Source of the DNA: Neurospora intermedia
Lineage: Eukaryota; Ascomycota; Sordariomycetes; Sordariales; Sordariaceae
DNA: 64,000 nucleotides
Assembly: GCA_037102815.1 (NCBI GenBank)
Contig: BTPP01000006.1
Span: 2,480,001-2,544,000 of the forward strand
Direction of reading: 5' to 3'
Of the stretch, positions 33,128 through 45,800 are shown piece after piece. The position numbers and the translations under genes were made by a program. Below the pieces are notes generated by a model. The model did no database searches, had not been told where the DNA came from, and saw only the letters and a list, made by a program, of their open reading frames with translations. The first letter of the stretch is position 1. Each line of letters starts with the position of its first letter.

Positions 33128-35517
33128 CTAATCAATCTTTGCGCTGGCCAAGCTCCTCGCCGTCGGGTTATTGATATTGTTGACCTGGTGTGTCGCTGGT
33201 AGCCTCTTGTACTTGCTCTGCTTCCTGAGGCGTTTCCTGGCCACCATGACAGGGACCGAGCTCTTGGTGACGAGGTAGTTGGAGAAGGAGCCAAGGATGA
33301 CACTACACATCACCAGTCATGTTAGTACCAGAATTTGAATGCAACAAAGGCAAGTAAAGGGGAAAAAGAAGAACGGAAAAAGGACATACCCCTTGAGCGC
33401 ACTCCTTCCTCTGCTCCCCAAAATCACCAGCGTCGGGTTCACATGATCAATCACCTCCGTAATCAGATGCTTTGGGTTCTTGCAATGTAACACCTCCACA
33501 ATCACCCGTACTTGCAACCTCGTCTTGCGCAACAACTTGGTCACTCGCTCACTAATCTCCTGAACCGCGCGGTATCTCTCCTCCTCGGCCCTGCTGCGCT
33601 CCCGGCTTGAGTGCGACGGCGTCGGCGATGGATCCTCGCCAATCGCCGATGAGCTGTTGCCTGTTGATAGCATGCCCGATGCCTCCATGCTCGTTGCTGC
33701 CAAGGGAGAGAGGCTGCCCGCGCCTCCTCCGTTTTGTATGGCGCTCTTGCTATTGGCCATTCTGTCAAGCGCTGTGGCTGCCTCTCTCATGGCCTTGACG
33801 TCGTCGGGGACCATGCTTGCTGCGAGCGAGTTGCCGTCGGCGCCGAGAATGCCTGTTTCTTCGTCCACACAGTAAATAGCTATGAGGGTGTCCCCGTCTC
33901 TGAGAACTGTGCCGATAGCCCATTCCAGAGCGTGTGTCGACTCCTCACTAAGGTCGGTGGCGACCAGATATTTGCGTGGCTGATTGTGCTCGTCCTGCGT
34001 CTCCTGAACCAGCTGGGAGTAATCGCCACGCGTGATGATTTGAATAGTTCGGTGCACCTCAGGCTGGCTGATGATTTGGGTTACCGCGAACGACAGCTTC
34101 TGGGCGCGCTTGATATCGGTAAGATCCGCCTCAGTGTCGGAATCCATAGGGGTGCGTGATCCGGATGACGGGAGGTCAAAGCTCGTCGCAGGGTGCACTC
34201 CAGGCTTGCGGGTTCGCCCTGACGGTCCGGTTACCGTAATTGCGGGTTCGTCAAGAAGGGATCGGTATGTGTACTGAGGCTGTTGCTTTTCCACCTGAAT
34301 GCCTACACCATCAACACCGTTAGCAATTTCTCTCTCGCACCATAACGTGTGCAAGGGCGCTTGAACATACGTTCTTCCTCTGCCGCAGCCAATAAGCTCT
34401 TGACCTGCCTGTTTCCCTGCGCAAGCTCTGGAACTTGCTTTGCCTTGGTCTCAGTGGTATTCCGAGCGGCTTTCCTGCCCCTGTCTAACTCGCCTTCGGA
34501 CGAACTCCCATTGTCTTCACTACTATCTTCCAACAAAGGCTCCCCATCCGGGCCCATATAGTCCTTGACCAATCTCCCACTTCCAGGCGTATCATCCGAC
34601 TTTTTTCGTAGTGTCACTTCTGCCAGGTTGCCCCCCGACCTGACCAGAGCCGCATCCGATAGGTGTCTGTACGCGGTATTCATCTTGTAATCCAAAGCTT
34701 CGTCGAGCAAGGCACGTCCGGCAGGGCTAAGCTGTCGCTCGGCCAACAACTCGTGGGGCGACTTGGAACGCATGCCGGAGCGGCCATGCGGGGACTTGGA
34801 TTTGGACTTATTCGAGGGTCGCGCTGCCGAGACACCGGGGCCAGGGAGCGAGGTGTGACGTCCCCTCTCGCTGGGAAGGACCAGATTGCTGGCGTCGTTG
34901 CTCTTCATAACCTCAGCCATTGACGAACTCTGGCGCTTTCCGCCCTGTGTGACTCGCTTGGGAAGGGCCTGACCGGTGTGGTTGGGGTTGGTGATGATGT
35001 CGCCGAACTGGTAGCTGTTCATCGGGTTCGACCGCGCCGAGGCCCTGGGGCCAAACTCGACCGGCTTGATTCCTGCATCCGACAAGCTGCGTGGGTGCGG
35101 GCCCTTGTAGGATTTGTGTTCTATGGGCGAGTTAGGATTGCTGAGTGGCGTCCTGGAGCTGGTGGCGGCCGGGATGTCGAGCATACTGCGGACAGGTTTT
35201 GCCGGGCCAGGGGCGATGTCGAGCATACTTCGTACCGGGGCTAGATATGACGAAGCGGTCTTAGCATGAGAGAGCACGGGGGAAATGGGCGGGGGGAGGG
35301 GGGAGCCAGCAGAAAGGTGGTCATCACCAATATCTAGCATGCTGCGCACGGAAGTCCGTGGCGTCGTGAAGGGTGAGGCTGAGCGGTCTTCGAACATACT
35401 TCCAGCTCGAGAACGCGATCCCTGTCCGTTGGGTCCTTCCAGCAAGGCAAGAACTTCTTTGCGCTCCTCATCTAGCATGGCCTCCATCGACATGATCGGG
35501 GTTTGTTTACGCGCCAT
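33128..35517 (-). CDS. Universal stress protein with RSMLDI repeats
   Basis: Exons 35517-34371, 34302-33390 and 33302-33128 give 744 aa. A UspA domain occupies about 490-725: KYLVATDLSEESTHALEWAI at its start, DGDTLIAIYCVDEETG, a long Ser-rich insert, then VIVEVLHCKNPKHLI, PTLVILGSRGRS and the nucleotide-binding pattern G-x2-G-x9-G-S across the last splice junction, ending SSVPVMVARKR. This G motif suggests the ATP-binding class. The N-terminal 480 residues look disordered and carry RSMLDI three times (58-63, 96-101, 110-115) plus many SP and RS sites. Role in stress signalling is inferred from the domain only. ATG at 35517 (MARKQTPIMS) is chosen because the longer frame begins with TTG. Confidence 0.88.
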
Positions 35518-38047
35518 GGTGGGCAAGCTTTGATGCGATACCGGTCGTGGACGGGGGTGTTTTCGATCAATCTATAGTAAGAGGATATAGTTTCGGTAAG
35601 GATAAAAGTCGTTGCTATAGCTGTAGATACTGATGTCGTATGCAGTCTAGAGCAGCGGCTTCGTTGTTTCGGTCGTATTTGACGTATGAAAGGATATGAA
35701 GATTCCTTCTAGGTGATGGCGATGTCGTGTAGCGGGCGGCGGTGTGGCCCCGTTATACGGTAGGTAAGGGCGACGTGCGTCGTCAGCGTGGGAGAATAAC
35801 AACAGGAGGGCGATACTGTGAGCTCGCAATATGCCGAGCCAGCATTGTGTTGTGCGAGAGGGGGAAGGACAGAAGGACCGGAAGAAGGGAGGAGACTGAG
35901 AGAGAAATGCGCGGTGCGGTGGTGACTGGGGAGGGGGAGGCTGCAACGTTTTCGACTTTGTTGGTCGGGTGAACCTCCTGTGCTTTCACCACACTTCTAC
36001 CTGCAGCTCCAGGCACAGGCGCAGGCAGACCAGGATGCTAGCAATAGGCTAGGCTCGGGTCTTGGGTTACTGGGGTCTTCGGGTTCTAGGTCTTGGGTGT
36101 GGATTTCAAGGCTGGGCTCGGGTGGGCTTCTCTTCCTGTTCTTGGTCGCTTTTTCCAGCAGACTTTCAGTCGATCACCTGCATGCACAAGTTTGCGGGGC
36201 GACGGCTGCCGTGTGAGCGTACATTAGCTGTAACGGTAGGTAGAGGTAGGTCCTGACGGTCCTGACGAATCGACCAAACTGAAGCGAGCTCCTGTTTTTC
36301 CTTTGTTCTTTTCGCTCTTTTCGGCGAAACGTTGGAGGCCGCTCGCTGCTACTTGGGAAGTCCCGCGCTCACTCTTTTTGTAAGGGTCTCCCCTCGCCAA
36401 GGATCCTTACCGAATGCCAAGCTGCGGCCGATCAGAATACTCGAGTCGACGGGCTTGAAGACGGATGGATGCTGTCACAAACCAAGCGGCACCTCAGTAG
36501 AGCCAAGACAGGCTGCGGGCTGGGCAAGTGCTGGGCAGTGTCACTGGGTTTAGAGTGTAGGGCTTGAGTATCCCAGAAACCTGGACGACGGGCCAACTCG
36601 CGGCGGGACGGGTTATTGTGTGCAGTCTGGGCGTTATTGCTGTGTTCAGTTGTTGTGGTCATTTGTTTGTTGCCCTTTTCGGAATTCCTTCATCACACGA
36701 ACGAGTTGGTAAAAGTTGCAGATATCAGGTAAGTAGAAGTGAGTACCTTAATCAGCCAACGCCGCTTTGCATGGGCTGCCACTCAACTGGGTAATGTCAG
36801 GTTGCAAAGAACATGAACATCCATCATGTAAGTGGATGAAGTCAGAACCCTTTAAATTTAAGGTTGATTATTTGCCTCCCGCCAAGATCTCTGCACCCGC
36901 CCCCAGGTTCAGGCGTTGGAAAGGCGACCTCCCCTGGACTTTGCGTTCAAGAGCTCCAATGGAACATTTTGACCGAGCTAGAAGAGCTCCAACATTGCTT
37001 GCCCGAGCTGAGTCAGGGTAATAACCGAATTCCCTGCTCGGCATTTCTTGATCCACCAGGCCATGCGCTGCGCCGCCGTTGACTCCACACGAGACAGCGA
37101 CGGTTGTTTGATGATTCTCTCTTCAGCCATAACATCAAATTGCGTATATGTATGTAATGTCTTTGCGAGGACATAGGGAAAAAGCAAGAGAGAAATGACA
37201 AATGGCGATGGCGATGGCGATTTAGGAGACGTAATTCCACATGTGATGGATGTTTGCGTACCTACTTAGTCTTTGTTTGTCACACTGCATCGTCCTGAGC
37301 GTGATTGGAGCTCCCTTTTTAAGACCGACAAACTAAATTGACGTGTAGGTTCTCAGTATCATATACTGGTCTAGAATATCAAGTTCTTTCCTCTTGTTTC
37401 CTGACGATCATGCTGCTTCTCAGCAAACTTCAAAAAAGACTACTCTCAACAAAGATCGCTCCTGTTGATGGCTCTCTTCCTAAAACTCCATTCGAAACCC
37501 CAAGTTATTCGACCTCCTACGATGCTCGTGATAAAAGTCATCTGACAAGACAGCAAACATTCCTCATCATGTAACAGGCCGTGGTATTCAGAATTATGTA
37601 GAAGCTCGTATACAAATAGTACAACCCTTGTGTCAATATCATGCCGGGATAACTCCAGGCTGAGGTTCACTACTGACTTTTATTCAAACCATGTCGTAAC
37701 GGTGTGTGGTGCGTAGTATGTCTATGCCCGTTACCTCTACACCCAAGAGTATGGTCAGTCAGGGGTCTTTGGCTCGCTACCATCAACCTCGCCATAACCG
37801 TGACCAAAAAAAACAAGACAAGACACCCGGCTTCACACAATGAGCCCAAAACCTTTCACCGGCTTTTTCGCTACATCACAAAGGCGGCAGTAGCAGCAGC
37901 AGCAGCAGCAAAGTATAGCATACATATCCATACACACAAAAACTAGTATACACAGAAAAAGGGGTCGGTCAGAGAAATTGGTTGGCTTCGCTATGTTGAT
38001 GTTGGCTTAACAGGGTTCCCATCAATCAATCAAGCAATCAATCAACC
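35518..38047. other. Intergenic region
   Basis: 2.5 kb between two minus-strand genes. Near 36050-36120 a run of GGGTCTTGGG-like repeats is visible; near 37200 a short ATGGCG repeat; near 37895 a short GCA repeat. No gene supported. Confidence 0.55.
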
Positions 38048-39095
38048 TCAGAACCTCTTGCCCTTCAACTGCAGCGCCGGCGAGTTCAAGTTGGCTCTGT
38101 TGGCCGTGCCCAGCTTGTGAATCAACATGCGCTTATCCCAGACCGAGCTCCTGCCCTCGACAACAGCCACAATCTCCTCAGCCACGCGGTGCGCAAACAT
38201 GGTGCGACCGGATCCCTTGCTCGGCTTCTTGTTGACCACATCCAGAATCCACTTGAAGGCCGTGGAGCGGCGCTGGCGCGCCGGGATGGGCTGCGGCACT
38301 TCGAGAGAGCGACCACCACCGGCCAGACCCTTGTAGCCGCGCATCTTGATCAGGGGCGCCACCGAGTCGATGGCGACCGTGAGGTACTCGACCGGGTTGA
38401 GCGGCAGGTGCGAGGCCGGAGGGTGGCCGGGGATCAGAGGGCGCGAGGGGTTGAGTTTGGGAGGGGGCGAGGACCGGAGGTAGTTTAGAATCATGGCCAT
38501 GTCCTGTTATATAGAGAAAAAAGGATAGTGTGTTAGCTTTATAATTGCAAAGTAGTTCGAGTAGAGGTGCCGTAGGTAAAGTGGGAGGAGTAATGTGTAT
38601 ATGGGGGAGGGACCATCGTACCCTCTGCGCCTTGCTCAGCTTTCCATCCTTCATGAGTAGCTTTGTAGCGTGGTTGACGACCTCCGAGTAGCGGTACTTG
38701 TGATGCAGCTCCGACGGCAGCGGCAGCGTAGGCAGACCGTACTTGTGGCCCTCGATCGCGACGTCGGCCGCCTTAACACCGTATGCGATCTCCGACAGCT
38801 GGGACAGGGCGGCAGCGTTCTCCGGGGTGACTTCTACTGGTGGTTGACCTTCGATGCCGGCAAGGTCGCCATTGTTGCTGTTGGTAGGAGGGGTGGTCTC
38901 GGTCGAGAATGGTTGTGTCCTTTGTTGTTGTTGCTGCTGGACTTGGACTCTGGGTGGTAGCCTCGACGAGGTGGTGGAATCTGTGATGAGGGTGCGCGCC
39001 TGCACGGCGGCGGCAATCGATTGCTGCTGAGGCAATTGGTTTGTCCGGATGGACAGGGACCGGAAGGCGGCACTGAGACCCAACCTCGCAGGCAT
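38048..39095 (-). CDS. rsm7: Mitochondrial ribosomal protein uS7m
   Basis: Exons 39095-38622 and 38503-38048 (118-bp intron) give 309 aa. The first ~90 residues are basic, Ser/Thr/Gln-rich and look like a mitochondrial presequence plus linker. The S7 domain (about 135-309) shows NHATKLLMKDGKLSKAQR, DMAMILNYLR, VEYLTVAIDSVAPLIKMRGY, VPQPIPARQRRSTAFKWIL and FAHRVAEEIVAVVEG. The PxP..RR block is the usual 16S-type rRNA contact of the S7 family. It assembles the head of the small mitochondrial ribosomal subunit. Poly-Gln and the AACA-rich linker vary in length in such proteins. ATG at 39095 (MPARLGLSAAF) gives a good presequence; the longer open frame upstream is His-rich and starts without ATG context. 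Confidence 0.94.
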
Positions 39096-42000
39096 CTTTT
39101 TTTTTTGTGGTGGTGATGCGGGTGTTCGGTGGTGGTGGTGGTGGTGGTGGTGGTGGTTGAGTTTGCTGGTCAATCGGCTTGCGACGACGACGACGGTGGG
39201 TGGGGGTTACACACACACGGCGCGGGGGGGGAGAACGAAGGCGGCGGACGGAGGGCGGGCCGGCTTGGGAAACACCACTCAAACACGGGACGGACAGACA
39301 CTACTACGCGCACGCAACGAACCCGCGGAGCAGCCGGGGGGAGGGACTCGAACACTCGTGATCTCGGCGGACTCTGCAATGTTTGGCCGGCGCGGCAGTG
39401 GCATCGAGTGGAGCCCCGGAGAGCGGGACTTCAGGAACAATTTTTTGGAGCCGCCGCCTTTCCGGAGTTTTCCCGAGGGCGACGTTGGTGCGCCGCTGCG
39501 GCTCAAACCCCCCGCCTAAAAAAAAAAAGAGGGAATGCACGGACCATGACCTTAAAAAGCCACCCTCCCCCCCTCCCCTGATCAGCAACCGAACTCCATC
39601 CGGCAACTCGGACGTGGGCCCCCCACGCGGCAGCGTTCGTTGATCACCCAACCTGGTCCCCTACCTGGCCATCAGTCGTCGTCATCTTGTATCCTTCCAT
39701 CCTTCCATCCAGCCCTCCTTGTTCGGTCAGTTTAGTTTGGACAAGGTCAACATGGTACCTTGATGTCCACCAACCCACAGTCCGCGATCTCCAACTGCAG
39801 CCGATCTGGTTCCTGATCCTGATCGGCTGATCCTGGTGCTGCTGGGCCCGGGGAGGGTGTAGAGGTAACCCACCACCTCCTCCACTAACATGCAGCACTT
39901 TCGAGAAACCTACACTACAACTGAAGCCATCAAGAAAGACAAGGGTTGCTCACTGGTTACAAGTCCGAGGTTCGTTTCCTGCCAAAGAGGTGCTAGACTA
40001 GACCGCCTCAAATGTCTCAACAGCAGCATAATCGGGTCGGTCGGTCAAGACAAGTTAGACATACCTCTAGCAAGTCAGATCGTCATTAGATGCGGTGAGT
40101 TCGGGACACTTCGCTAGGAAGGACAGTAGATGAACAAGCAAGTTGAGTTCTCTACTACATACATCGAACACATGTCAAATATTCCACACTTTGTACGCTC
40201 TGCTTGTTCTTACACATGTGGCTTGCCTTGTCTTGACTACTAGCTTTGTCATTGTCATGACTTGCCGCCTCACTCTCTCTCGATGGGCTGTCCAATATCA
40301 TCATGTCCACCACCTTCAGTCAAGGCAGGAAAGCCGCATCGAGTTTACTTACATCTACATCATATCCAAGGTACCTACCCACTAACGGTATACTGTTGTG
40401 CGGTGCTTGGTGGATGGTGACTGGTGATCTACACCATACTTTGCTATCCTACACCACACACACCCCCACGGCAAAGTGCGGTTTCTGTGGACCTGGAAGC
40501 CTGTAGTAAGCCCTCTGAAGAAGCAAAGTACTTTGACGTTGAGTAACGATCTAGTGTAAGAACTGGCTACTAGCCGCGGATAGGCGGTCATCCGTCTACA
40601 TTCGGTAAAACTTTCGTCGTAAATTTGTGTTTGTGGTGGTTTGACCAACGAATTCCGTTTTCCTCTTCGGGCCCCCGCGCCGTATCTGCTTACAGTCTGC
40701 CCATGCGAGAGTAACCAGCTACTTATTGGTTTGGTAGGTATGTGGTGCGGTCCCGACCCCGGCCCCGGCCTCGGCTCCGTGTCTTGTATTCCCCTCCGTC
40801 CCGAAGCGTTCGTTGACTGAATCAAACTGTTTTGCCTCGGTTCGGATATAGACTTACTAATCCCGGATACCACAAAAGATCGTGTTTCAGGTCGCACAAA
40901 ATCACCAATTTAAAGACTGTCGAGAGGACTAAATCGGGACTTGGTCATGCAAGAGCCACGTTGAGCTGCATGGGAGGCGCAGTGGTGGAATGCCGCCAGG
41001 TGGTCACGGGAGAGCGACCTTTTCTTTTACATTGGCTAACCACTTACTTAGATAGATTCTTGCCCCTGGTGTAACAAACCTGATTGTCATCTCTTCGACA
41101 ACGGTTTGACGTTTCCTTTCTATGCTCCATTGGTAGAGTTAGGCTTTTGACCGTAGGGCTGCCCAGATGTTCACGAGATCGCCGTGTGAGGCTGCTAATT
41201 TTCGAGATCGTCAGCTCATACACATCCTTCTCTTTCACATGTCGACAGTTTGAACCGATTATATGTTCTTGACATTGCAGTCTGCTATCCAAGATATTAA
41301 AACGCTCACTCATTAGACCAAAGGTGAAAGGAAATGACATAACCAGTCGTCAAAGCAAAAGAGAAGCCCAGCCTCGTAACGCTCATGACAGTCGTTGTAC
41401 CACTCAGACCGGATCCAGCCAGTCATCTCCCCTCATCCCAAGCGTCGTTCTGAGAAAGTCGCAAAGAATTAACTCCCGAATTTGCGTCTGCCTCCAACCG
41501 TCTCTTTCCCCCCTCCTTCCCAGACTGCCCCAACATCAATCAAAACTTTTGATTAAACTTTCGCGTTAATGCCTCCCTCCCTCGTAATAAGAACCCTTGC
41601 CGTCCCGCCAACTGTCCCTCCCTTCTCCTAGAAGAGAGACAATCCAAATTGCTGATTAAAATGTCATTATGTCAGATATCCCTCCTCCTTGTAGATTGCC
41701 ACCCACAAAAAAAAAGCAAAACGGAATAAAAAGGGTATTAAGTAGTGGAAACTGAAATATGAGAACAAAACCAAAGCCCGAAACAAGCAGATTCGGTGTC
41801 CGCCCTGTTGTGAGACAGCCAAGGAATGTCGGGTAAGCCTGTCATGTGACAGATGGAGATCCCTTCTGGTCCCAGTCGAATTCCATCCCCCAACAAATCA
41901 TTGTCGTAGATATGATGCCACCAGTAGTGTTGGTAGGGAGAAGCGATTCAACCCAGAACCAAGGGACTCGACCGCCAACTTGCGGTCAAGAGTCAACCCA

Positions 42001-42492
42001 GATCCCTAGCGAGTCAACGAGCCCCAACATCCTCCAAACTTCCATGCATCATTTCCTCGTATCGACCATGTTGATGATTGGGACGGTGATGACCGAGACT
42101 CCAGAGCTATTGAAATCCCACAATCTGACAGACGGCTTTGCTCCGGACGGGTGGAACAAGCAGATTGCCGCAGCGCCGCTTTTGTTCGACCCAACTGAAC
42201 CATCCGTTGGATTCCCCCACGTTCGTCGTAGCCTTGGCTGTGGTAGATGCCTTTGGAATCGATGCTGTTTGGTGTGAGCGATCGCTGCTACTCCGAAGCA
42301 GGGCGAACACCTAGGTGCAGGGCCGTAGGGTTGTTGTTGTAGTTGTACAAAACAAATCTGACAAAAGAAACGCCGTCGGGGCTAGATATATGGGGGGACA
42401 CACAAAACGCCGTAGTAAATCAAATAAGGAAGCGCAGAAATGCCATCTCAACCATGCCGATCCAGCAGCAAGGTATTGGACGACTCTCGCAA
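39096..42492. other. Long intergenic region
   Basis: 3.4 kb between minus-strand genes. It includes the GGT/GTG repeat-rich promoter of uS7m (39110-39240) and an AGGTACCT palindrome at 40369. A tRNA-like GACTCGAAC string at 39351 was examined and rejected. No gene supported. Confidence 0.55.
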
Positions 42493-42888
42493 TTACCAGA
42501 TGCTACCTCGGCTAGTTGCCGATGATGGCGATCTCGTGCTGGTGAGGCGGTTCAAAGCCAGTTCAGCGGCATCCTCTTTGGCATTCTCGAGGTTCTTGCC
42601 GTCGAACCAAAACCTGGCTTGGATAATCTCTCCGCCTACTTCCACACGGCAAGACCAAGCAGTACGGCCACCTAAATCAGAAGATTAGCTGTTGACCTTT
42701 CCTAAGCACATAAAAGTCTTCATTGCTTACCTCTCCGGTCCGAAACAACTTGATATACCGGAGAAGGCATCTGGTAGCTCTGGCATGCGTCTAGATGGAT
42801 GATTAGTCAATGTCATAAATAAATAACACAGATCGAGATTCACCATACCCGCGAGCTTGTTTTGCCACTGCTTGGTGTTATAGGACAT
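42493..42888 (-). CDS. Small double-stranded-RNA-binding-domain protein (92 aa)
   Basis: Three small exons, 42888-42849, 42790-42731 and 42671-42493, joined by 58- and 59-bp GT-AG introns, give 92 aa in one frame. Almost the whole protein is one dsRBD: helix 1 WQNKLADACQSYQMPSPVY, strands YQVVSDRRGGRTAWSCRVEV and EIIQARFWFDG, then helix 2 NLENAKEDAAELALNRL. The AK-x2-AAE-x2-L core is clear, but the lysines that usually precede it (KK-x-AK) are replaced by NLEN, so dsRNA affinity may be weak and the domain could instead mediate protein contacts. There is no second domain, signal or TM segment. Candidate roles in RNAi-related or ribosomal complexes are speculation. No exon is long enough to stand out as an ORF. 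Confidence 0.8.
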
Positions 42889-45800
42889 TATGTTGATATT
42901 TGGGTGGAGACGTAAGAAATTGTACAAGCTGTGTGCGGGTATTTGGCTGAAGTGTGTTGATGTATATCAAGAGGGCGGGAAACGAAAGTCGAGGTCGAAA
43001 GGCCGAGATTGCAGAGTGGACGAGGATGAATTATGAGCCGTGGATGATTGTGTGCTCCGTTGAGTGAAGGGATGGCTTGTGGATAGTATAGATGAAAATG
43101 GAAAAGAGCGGTTCGTGCTTTATTATACAATCCGTCTACCCTGAGGACCAGTAGCGCTTGTACCGTTGAAACGAGAAGGGACTGATGTGGCGGAAGTGGA
43201 TTCGAGACGTTGTTGCTTGTTTTTCCCATACACCCCTGGACCTGCTGTTCCGCGTTGATTCCACGGAATAACTTCGATTGTTTGTTCGCAAATATGCAGG
43301 AGCATCAGAATTACCACTGGCAATCCACGGGCTAGTGCATCATAAGTACACCAGGGAAATTGTTCCTCAAGCGGGCGGTGATCTAGGCAAGGCAAGGACA
43401 AAGTACCCCGGACAAAACGCGGAACGGGGGAAACAGAAACAAACGTAGCTACCACGGAAGATGGTCGGGGATATCCATCTTTCGTGAAAACGACGGCTAG
43501 TCGGTGGATGCTGATTTGCTCACTTGAGCCGTTACGGTCCTCGTCATTCAAAGGAATGGTAGACCGAGACTGTTACCCGGCCTTTCACCTTTCCATTCCG
43601 TTTCCTGTTGCTCATCGAGGTACTCCGTACGCCGGATACCATCGTACCGCCTCATGACTGTAACACTCGGGAGGAAATCATTGGAAGTGGAGTGTGCCAT
43701 GACACTTGACGACAAAGTCATGTTGCACCCGTACAGACCACGGCATGCTCCGACCTTGTGTGTGCTGCACGTACTCAGCCTTGGTAAACACAGACAGATC
43801 GCTGCCGCCGGAGAGCAGTGGCGGTCATCGTGGACGCACGGTAGACGGTGCCAGACCTCCACGTTGGATGCCATGGGGCACTCGTCCTAGGCTGGTCCAT
43901 GACAGTAGCCAGCCAAGATGCGCCGGAGAGAGCGAACGAGAGAAACCAAAACGGCGGACAAGCCAAAGTGACGCAGTGAGATACCGATGAGACAAGAACA
44001 GTTATCCACTTTACGCAGGGTCCTCAGATGTCCGCCAACACTGAACCATCGCGACCGATGCCTCTGGCCCATTGGACGTGAGAAATCAAAACAACAAGTT
44101 TACCGTGAGTCGTCCCAACACAATTAGACGGTGAAGTCGGTGGGTAGACTTTCCGAAGGTCTTCCCTGCACTTGGTCGTCGTGGATCAGCCTGTTGGAGG
44201 AGCATTTGTAGGTGCCAAGACCACCGAGACTGACCTCTGAGTTGTCAGTGCCCCTACCTATCCATCAGCCAGGGCAGAAGTGGGTAGATCCGCCCCTCCA
44301 CATGGTGGGGGATGATGTTTTTCTTTTTGTTGCGAAACGCAACTAAATTGAGAGACACGGGATTGGACCAGAGGCAGCGAGAACGATTCTTATGTTTCAG
44401 ATCCCAATTCGAAAGTGTCTGTCTGGACGGTCGTCCACTGCCTGTTCCTTTCGACAGTCAGACGACAAGCTTTCCCTTTTGAACTAATGACCATAACCTT
44501 GGATCAGGGTCGCCGAGGCCGGACGTAGTGTATCCCGAACGATCGATGTCCACATTCGTTGCAACTCTTAGCGGCCGGCCGGATCGGAGTTTGCGTTTAC
44601 GGGACCCAGACTGCTGGGCCAAGCTGGTCACCAATCTCAACCACGATGGAGGTGCATCAACTATCGAGTGCAGAAGCAAGCAGAAAAACGTACCACATAC
44701 CATTGTCGCTGGTCTGCGATACAGAGAAGGGCTCAAAAAAAGAACCTCATAGCACAGAGAGTACTGTTTTATTCGAGTCGGATCCGCCAACGCTGTATGT
44801 TACCGGCCCCTCGGGAGGACTCAATCGGCAGTGGCCATCCAGAGCGCCGAGCCACCTAGGTAGCATGCAATGCATGTTGCGCAGCGAGTAATGACATTGG
44901 GTGTTTTCAACATCAAGCTCGAAATATAATGACGCCTTGAGCCGGCTAGTGCACCTTGGACGATGCAAACCCACATCGTCAGATTTTCGGGGTTGGCTGC
45001 CAGTCAAAAGCAATGTTGTAGCGAACAGTCTGCTTATAACGTGCAACGTGCGAGAAAACGGGTTGTTGTTTCATCACGGCAAAGACTGATATCCTTGAGC
45101 CGTGACACAAAAGACAAGGCATCATCATATCATGTTAGCGTCATAGGAGTCAAGATGTCCCCGGGATTGGCCGCCTGCCTTTCTTGCCATCATACTCTTC
45201 TCATAGCCAGGTTTGTGACAGAAAGTTACCGTTGGCGAGAAGCCAACTTGGATCCTCCACGAGCGAGTACAGCCCGGTCTAAGGCGTAAATGTATCGAAT
45301 GGGCGTTATTCCATTTCAGCCGGTTGTCACGCCTGTGTTAACTACACTATACACTAGCTCTGGGGAATCGTGGCGTTATGACGCATCTCACTGTAGGGTA
45401 GGACTGGAGAAGGGTCCACTCCAGATAGGGCAACCAAAGTTGATCGGTCCGCAGTTTTTAGGAATCGACCTGACACGCGGCTTGCTGGTAGCCGCTGGTT
45501 GACTAGAGTGGTGTGCCACGCGCGTCAGGAACCTTGAGGGACAGAATCCAAAAAGGAAATAACCAGCAGAGCCGCTTCCAGGATGAGATCGGGATGAGGG
45601 CCGTAAGGTCGAGTCTGGAGGCCAGAGCTGTCTGGATTTGGTCGGCCGAACTCGATCGTATGCCCTCTGAGGACGACGGATTAGCCGCCTGACCAATGGT
45701 GAGCGGGAAATCGGCTTCGTTCGTGTCACCGCGTCAATGTGCGTACCACGCCGACTGGGCATGAACGGCGCCGGGGGTAAGAGTGGTACAGTCGGCTAAT

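Noticed and set aside
39340-39420. Possible tRNA on the minus strand (GACTCGAAC T-loop-like string)
   Set aside because: Only a partial T arm forms (one mismatch) and no acceptor, D or anticodon stems could be paired.
41846-42277. 143-codon plus-strand ORF beside the dsRBD gene
   Set aside because: It begins with GTG, has no recognisable domain and lies in 3' flanking sequence of the dsRBD gene.
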